Part shown: positions 58,366 through 64,000 of the stretch, one piece after another
Position numbering within the stretch: the stretch's first letter is position 1
Layout of the letters: every line of letters begins with the position of its first letter
NCBI GenBank assembly: GCA_016946835.1
Contig: JACVTC010000020.1
Span: 563,501-627,500 of the forward strand
Source: Neocallimastix lanati (nom. inval.)
Taxonomy: Eukaryota; Neocallimastigomycota; Neocallimastigomycetes; Neocallimastigales; Neocallimastigaceae
Length of the DNA: 64,000 nt
Direction of reading: 5' to 3'
Program-made: the position numbers and the translations under genes
The notes under the pieces: model-generated
The model's input: only the letters and a program-made list of their open reading frames with translations
Databases searched by the model: none
Told to the model about the DNA's origin: nothing

Positions 58366-58702
58366 TGTTCGGTTATATAAGAAATAAAAGGATTACAATA
58401 AATACACTTTATTTTGATAATTTTTTTTTTTTTTTTTTTTATGTTTATTTGTTTATGTGTTTATTTGTTTATATTTTTTTTTTTTAACTAATAAGAAAAT
58501 TAATTATTACAATTATTTATTAAACAATATAATTTTTTTTTTTATTTTTATATAACTAAATAAAACTATTTATTAAATTATGCACTAAACTAAATAAATT
58601 ACTTAATAATATTAACTAAACTATTATAACTAAAAATTTAATTAAATAACTAACTATCAAAACTAAACTATTTAAAACTAAACAAACTAAACTATTTAAA
58701 AC

Positions 58703-58748
<46 letters not shown>

Positions 58749-59084
58749 CTAAACTATTTAAAACTAACTAAAAATATTCTTATTATTAATTTTATTTTTA
58801 TTATTTTAATTTTGTTAGTAATCTTATTATAATCTAAGGAAAGATTCTGCTTTTTTTTTATTGAGTAGACATAGGTCTATTTATACTTTTTCAATTTTTT
58901 TTTTAATTGTAAAGCCTCAATAAAAAAAAAGAGTTTGAATTAAAATTAGGATTTTTGAAATTGATTTTAATAATTATTCAATATATTTTATATTTATTAA
59001 GAGTATAATTGAATAAATATGATAAAATCTTTTCGAAAACGTTAGAAAGTCATTACTAATAATTTTAAATTTTATTAGTAAAAA

Positions 59085-59125
<41 letters not shown>

Positions 59126-59485
59126 GGTAATAATAATTACAATATATAATATATTTATTACTAATTTATTCAAAAAAAAAATTTTTTTTTTTTTTTTTTT
59201 TTTTTTTATATATATATATATTAATAATCAACAAATATTTTTATTTTAATTATTTAGAATTTTCTAAAAATTTATAGAATTTATTTAAGGGATTCTTAAT
59301 ATAGAAATCTTTTAGAAACTTTTAGAAAAATAATAATATTTACTATCAATATTTTAGAATTTCCATGAAAGAAGAATATAGGAAAGTTTAGTTTAATAAG
59401 AAATCAATAATAATTATAATTGGAATATTTGTAATATATTATGAAAATTATTACAATTTAATAATTATTGTTTTGTTCTTTTTCA
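58366..59485. repeat. Probable solo LTR F
   Basis: TGTTCGGTTATATAAG start, TTTTTCA end, AAAT on both sides (58362-58365 and 59486-59489). The terminal inverted match is poor, so only the flanking repeat and the position between D2 and G2 define it. Contains several long T-runs. Confidence 0.5.
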
Positions 59486-59489
59486 AAAT

Positions 59490-60515
59490 TGGTAGACTCG
59501 GGGTTGACACTTAGATATTTAAAATCAAGCAGGGGGGGACGGGTATTACTCTGCTTTGATTTTAAAAAAAAATAAATCTTTCTTTATTAAAAATTATTTA
59601 TTTTTTTTATTAATATAAAAGTTTTTTTTTTTTTTTATTTAAAGTACACATATTTAATTTTTTTTAAGAAATTGTTACAATATTTATATTTTTTTATAAA
59701 TTTAAAGTATAATTAATTGTTTATAATTTAAGTAATTTTATAGAATTATTGAATTAATTTTATATCAATAATTCATTTTTGTTTTAATTTTTATAAATAT
59801 AATAATATAATATTCAAATATAATTTAATTAAAAATAATTATAAAATAAATATATAGAAAATAGTTTTTACTATTTTCTTTGATATTTTTAAGTTAAATA
59901 AATTGTTTTTAAAGATTAATATAATAAATTTAATAATCTTTAATTATTTTAAATAATACTTGTAATTATTTTCAAAATAAAATAAAATTTTTATAATATT
60001 TAATTAATAAATTTGATAATATTTAAATAATAATTTTTATAATAAGTAAAATTTTTAATAATAATTTTTAATAATAAATTTAATTAATAATCTTAATAAT
60101 TTTATAATAATATTTAATAGTTATAATATATAAATTTTTATAATAATATTTAATAATTTTAATAATTTTATAATATTAATAATTTATAATAATTTTTAGA
60201 ATAATATTTAATTAATAATTTTAATAATTTTATAATAATTTTTATAATAATATTTAATTAATATTTTTAATAATTTAGTATCTTAAAAGTATAATTTTAA
60301 TATTTACAATTGTATTTTAATATATACATATATTTAATAATATAACAATAAAGTGATTAATTAAAATTTATTTACATTATTTACAAATTAAAATTAATTT
60401 ATATCAAAATAAATTAAATTTACAATGAGGTTTAGGTTATGAAGAATATAGGAAAGTACAATTTAGTAAAGAATTATTAATAATAAAATAAAGGTTATTA
60501 ATTCATTCTTTACCA
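59490..60515. repeat. Solo LTR G2
   Basis: TGGTA/TACCA ends, 1026 bp, AAAT on both sides (59486-59489 and 60516-60519). Start resembles G1 (GGGGTTGACACTTAGATATT). Unusual G-run GGGGGGGACGGG near 59532. Confidence 0.75.
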
Positions 60516-60520
60516 AAATC

Positions 60521-61563
60521 TGATTTATACCCAATATTCTTAATCTACAAAAATTAAATTTTGCAGAAGTGAATAAAAGGATAAATACTGAATAAAAATT
60601 GATTTAAGGAATTTAAAAAAAATAAATATGTTTTATTATTAAACACAAAAATGTTTTATTAAAAAAATTTATTTTTATTTTAATATTAATCTTTATTTAT
60701 TTAATAATTAATTTTGTTTAAATTAATAAAATAATTGTTAAAAACTAATAAAATAATAAAATGAAATATTTATTATTTATACTAATTTATTTTAAATTTT
60801 AATAATAAAATTGATTATTAATAACTAATAAAATATTTATAATAATTTATTAACTAATTAATAATCATAAAAATTGATTATTAAAAACTAATAAAATATC
60901 TATAATAATTTATTAAATAATTAATAATCATAAAAAATTGATTATTAAAACTAATAAAATATTTATAATAATTTATTAACTATTTAATAATAAAGAATAA
61001 TTTATATGAAATATTTACATGTTTTTATATTTTTCTTTGATTTTAAACTATTTACATTAAAAATAATAAAATTAATAAAAGAGAAATAAAGAATAATTTA
61101 TTATTAAATTAAACGATATTTACAATTAAAATGTTAATAAAGATGAGTTTTAAAATGTTATTTTAATTACAATTTGTTTATAAAAGTTGAGTTATAAAAT
61201 AAATAAAATAATCATTATTTTAAATAAAAGTAACTTAAAAAATTATTTAACTAGTTAATTTTAATTTTGAGATGTTTATAAGTTTGTTTATTTGTTATTT
61301 ATAATTTATTAAATTTGTTTATTATTTTGTTTATTTGTTGTTTTAGAAAAATATTATTTATTAATTTATTTTAGTTTTTAATTAAAATTATTAATGATTA
61401 ATTAATTTATTATTATTTTATTTTAATTATCTTTATTTAATTAATTTTTCTTAAATATGGATTTAATTTTTTTTTTTTTTAGAATGGATTAATTTTTGGG
61501 TTAAGTTAGACAGAATTTGTTTTTTTATTATTTATTTTAATTTAATAATTTTGTTATTTATCA
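60521..61563. repeat. Solo LTR E2
   Basis: Same 1043-bp family as E1. AATC on both sides (60517-60520 and 61564-61567). Its right end is 13 bp before the mature tRNA-Glu. Confidence 0.88.
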
Positions 61564-61576
61564 AATCTATCAACTT

Positions 61577-61648
61577 TCCGCACTGGTCCAGTGGCTAGGA
61601 TTCCACGCTCTCACCGTGGCGGCCGGGGTTCGATTCCCCGGTGCGGAG
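61577..61648 (+). tRNA. tRNA-Glu (anticodon CTC)
   Basis: A 72-nt cloverleaf: acceptor TCCGCAC pairs fully with GTGCGGA, discriminator G; A-box TGGTCCAGTGG; anticodon stem CCACG/CGTGG with loop CTCTCAC, anticodon CTC reading GAG; T stem CGGGG/CCCCG with loop TTCGATT, which is the B-box. No intron and no encoded CCA. It is the only clear host gene in the window and the probable integration target of the elements upstream. Confidence 0.97.
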
Positions 61649-61651
61649 ATC

Positions 61652-61661
61652 TTTTTTTTTT
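61652..61661 (+). terminator. Pol III terminator of tRNA-Glu
   Basis: A run of ten T three bases after the tRNA 3' end. Confidence 0.92.
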
Positions 61662-62340
61662 CCAACGATATGGAACTGCTTTTCAAATGTCCATTGAGGG
61701 TTGAAGGAAAAGGAATAGCCTATATTAGTTGTTCTAATTACAGTTTTCTGTAGTTCTGATGATAATTAATGGAGAACTACGATGAGAGAAAATATGGAAT
61801 TTAAGAGGACTGTAGAAAGTGAACCTGATGTTTTATGTATTGTTTTTTAAATTGGATATGTAATAACAATGGAGTTGTATAATTAATAATGTCATGTTGT
61901 TTCTACATATTTTCATTTTCTTTCAATGAATCTATCGTATTTTTTATTATATGAATTTTTCTATAGTATTTTTTAAACTCGAATGTAGCTATTGTAAAAT
62001 AGAAATGTTTTAGATTTTATTCACTCCAATGATTCTGTATAAGAATTTATTTAACGAATAGGAATCTTTTAATAACTTTTCATTACTAAAAATTTATTTA
62101 CCATTATATTTTAGTTAATATATGATTATTTTTATGAAAGTTATTACATTACACCGTTATTTTTTTTATCGTTTAGAGAATCAAAAATTCAAAGATAAAA
62201 AAAAATGTGTGTGATTATTCATTATATTAAATTGTACAATTATTAAATTTTATTTAAATAATTATCAAATAGAACAAAAAAAATTTTTATATTATTTCAA
62301 TTATTTTTTAATTTTCTATATTTATTTTATTTTATTTTTT
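61662..62340. other. Unique, less AT-rich sequence, no gene recognised
   Basis: Downstream of the tRNA no LTR ends or repeats shared with the rest of the window were seen, and no convincing open frame. Base composition is nearer to ordinary sequence. It could be the host flank. Confidence 0.5.
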
Positions 62341-62720
62341 TTATTTTATTTTATTGTATTCTTTTTTTCATTGTTATTATTATTATTATTATTATTGTTG
62401 TTATTATTATTGTTATTATTATTATTGTTATTATTATTATTATTTTTTATTTTTATTATTTATTTTTTATTTTTTATTTTTTATATTTATTTTTTATTTT
62501 TTATTTTTATTATTTTATTTTATTTATTATTATTTTTTACTTTTTATATTTATATTTATATTTATATTTATATTTATATTTATATTTATATTTATATTTA
62601 TATTTATATTTATATTTATATTTATATTTATATTTATATTTATATTTATATTTATATTTATTTTTTAATTTTAATTTTAATTTTAATTTTAATTTTAATT
62701 TTTTTATTTTATATATATAT
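62341..62720. repeat. Microsatellite cluster
   Basis: (TTA/TTG)n at about 62372-62447, T-rich (TTTTTATT)n, (TTTATA)n at about 62538-62660 with about 20 units, then (TTTTAA)n. The open frames here are repeat shadows. Confidence 0.95.
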
Positions 62721-63348
62721 TTATTAGTTTTTAGTAATTTAGTTTTACTTTAGTTTCATTTTTATCAATTTATAATATGATTCATTATGGAAAAGATATT
62801 TCACCGGGGATTCTCGCTATTATGGAATATCTTTTGGCAACACAAGGTTAATTTTTATCTGTGGTATACACTCATTGACCATTGCTAAAATGATGAAATT
62901 TATTCATTCTAGATGTAAAAAGAATTCAGGAATAATATTTTGTCAATGAAAAGAAATACTAAAATCAATGACAGTTTCTTCAAGATAAAAAGTATATACT
63001 CCAAATTTCAACTATGAAAAATTTGAAATAACATTAAGAAAAAGCAATTTCAGGAGTTAAAATTTCATATTAAAAATGTTCCAAATGGAATTGTAATCAT
63101 TCTTTTAAGCATTTAAAATAAAATTTAATATCCAATAATAAATTCATTAATAAAAATTCAGCAAATCTCAGTACAACTAATATAGTAAATGTTATAAATG
63201 GCAAACATGAACTCATTGTTCCCTATATACCTAATTGTATTTCTCCGTATTCAATGTCACATTCTAAAATAGGAAAGTATTCTTTTTCGTCTTAGTTGGA
63301 ATACCAATGGATGGAATTTTATGAAAAAAAGATTGTTTAGAGCACATC
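62721..63348. other. Unique sequence, no gene recognised
   Basis: Short broken frames only. An imperfect TATGGAAAAGATATTTCACC / TATGGAATATCTTTTG pair lies at about 62787-62838. No match to other parts of the window was noticed. Confidence 0.45.
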
Positions 63349-64000
63349 TGTAAAATGTTCCTTATGGAGCAGATTACAATTACAAAAAAAACAAAAACAA
63401 CAAAAACACTATCAATAATAATACACAAATCAAATGAAATTTATTTTATTAAAAAAATTCTTTTATTAATCTCTTTATTATAAAAATTCTTTTTATTAGT
63501 TATTAACAGCAAAATAGTTAATAACAACTACATTTTTTTAATAGAATAATTTTACATGTATTTATATTTTTTCTTAATTATATTATAATATACTATTTCT
63601 ATTTATTTAAACATATATTCAATATAAAATAAACAAAAACTAATCTAAAATTAAATAAAATTATAAAAAACTAAAACTAATTCAATAAGCTTTTTATTCA
63701 ATTTGTTTTGACTCAAATTGAATAAGTTCTTATTTATTATTCATTTATTATTCTTTTATTATTAATAATATTAATTATATATTACTATTTAATTTTTATG
63801 ATTATTAATCTAAACTAAAATTAAACTAAACGAAAATTATTAAAGTATTTTATTACTAAATTTTAGGTTATTTAAAAATTAATCTTATATTTTTAAATTT
63901 ATATATTATAAAAATATAAAATTATTATTAATTTTCATAAATCAATTAATTTCATAAATTAATATATTTTACATAATTTAATGCATTAGCGAATGTGAGG
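63349..64000 (-). repeat. K-family LTR, cut by the window edge
   Basis: Reverse orientation relative to K: starts TGTAAAATGTTCCTTATGGAGCAGA-like sequence corresponding to K's LTR end, followed by the T/A blocks, the Tf1-like start region (AATAACAACTACATT at about 63520) and TATTTATA. It differs from K at many positions, so it is an older copy. The rest lies beyond the window. Confidence 0.88.

Noticed and set aside
53659-61563. E1 and E2 as the two LTRs of one full-length element
   Set aside because: Both are flanked by AATC on the inner sides as well as the outer sides, and the sequence between them holds only other LTRs and element C, with no primer site, gag or pol of their own.
62354-62727. 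Two overlapping open frames of Leu/Tyr/Ile repeats
   Set aside because: Pure microsatellite translation.

Overview
The window is a very AT-rich eukaryotic intergenic region made almost entirely of LTR retrotransposons stacked and nested next to one tRNA-Glu(CTC) gene at 61577-61648. I recognise no host protein-coding gene. Long A/T homopolymers, poly-asparagine tracts, chromodomain (Tf1/sushi-like) Ty3 elements and Ty1/copia together suggest an early-diverging, very AT-rich fungus; an anaerobic gut fungus would fit. An AT-rich amoeba such as a dictyostelid, where tRNA-targeted elements are also known, is not excluded.

Layout. 1-5240: broken pieces of several minus-strand Ty3 elements (an LTR fragment, the gag/leader/LTR of element Q, and a chimeric pol with gag called R). 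5571-11491: a decayed Ty1/copia element N (minus strand) plus a repeat-bearing leader. 11492-13985: AT-rich sequence without recognisable genes. 13986-18422: a head-to-tail stack of LTRs (M, V, G1, L, H). 18423-52708: one old Ty3 element J (minus strand), cut into four coding pieces by three younger insertions: I (20095-28960, apparently intact), B (28998-42569, plus strand, chromodomain element without RT, itself split by element A at 29018-37092) and K (44137-51248, plus strand, chromodomain element). 52709-61563: a second stack (pol end plus LTR D1, solo LTR E1, gag-only element C, LTRs D2, F, G2, E2) that ends 13 bp before the tRNA gene. 61662-64000: unique sequence, microsatellites and the edge of another K-type LTR.

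How the parts work together. I and A each encode Gag and, one base back in frame, a protease-RT-RNase H-integrase Pol. Both carry the same predicted -1 ribosomal frameshift signal: TTTAAAC, a 7-8 nt spacer and a GGGAG/CTCCC stem just before or across the gag stop. Their primer-binding sites match a tRNA 3' end, M's matches tRNA-Pro, and B and K look self-primed, because the bases directly after the LTR are complementary to the predicted 5' end of their own transcript. C has gag but no pol and shares LTR ends and polypurine tract with J, so it is probably mobilised in trans.

Most striking: (1) the right-hand stack shows the same AAAT/AATC target bases at nearly every element boundary, as expected from repeated integration at the Pol III start region of the tRNA gene; (2) the 5' leaders of I, A and Q carry arrays of hairpins whose outer stems differ in sequence but stay paired, around a conserved TCGA inner stem; (3) B's LTR carries Pol III A- and B-box-like sequences at tRNA spacing.
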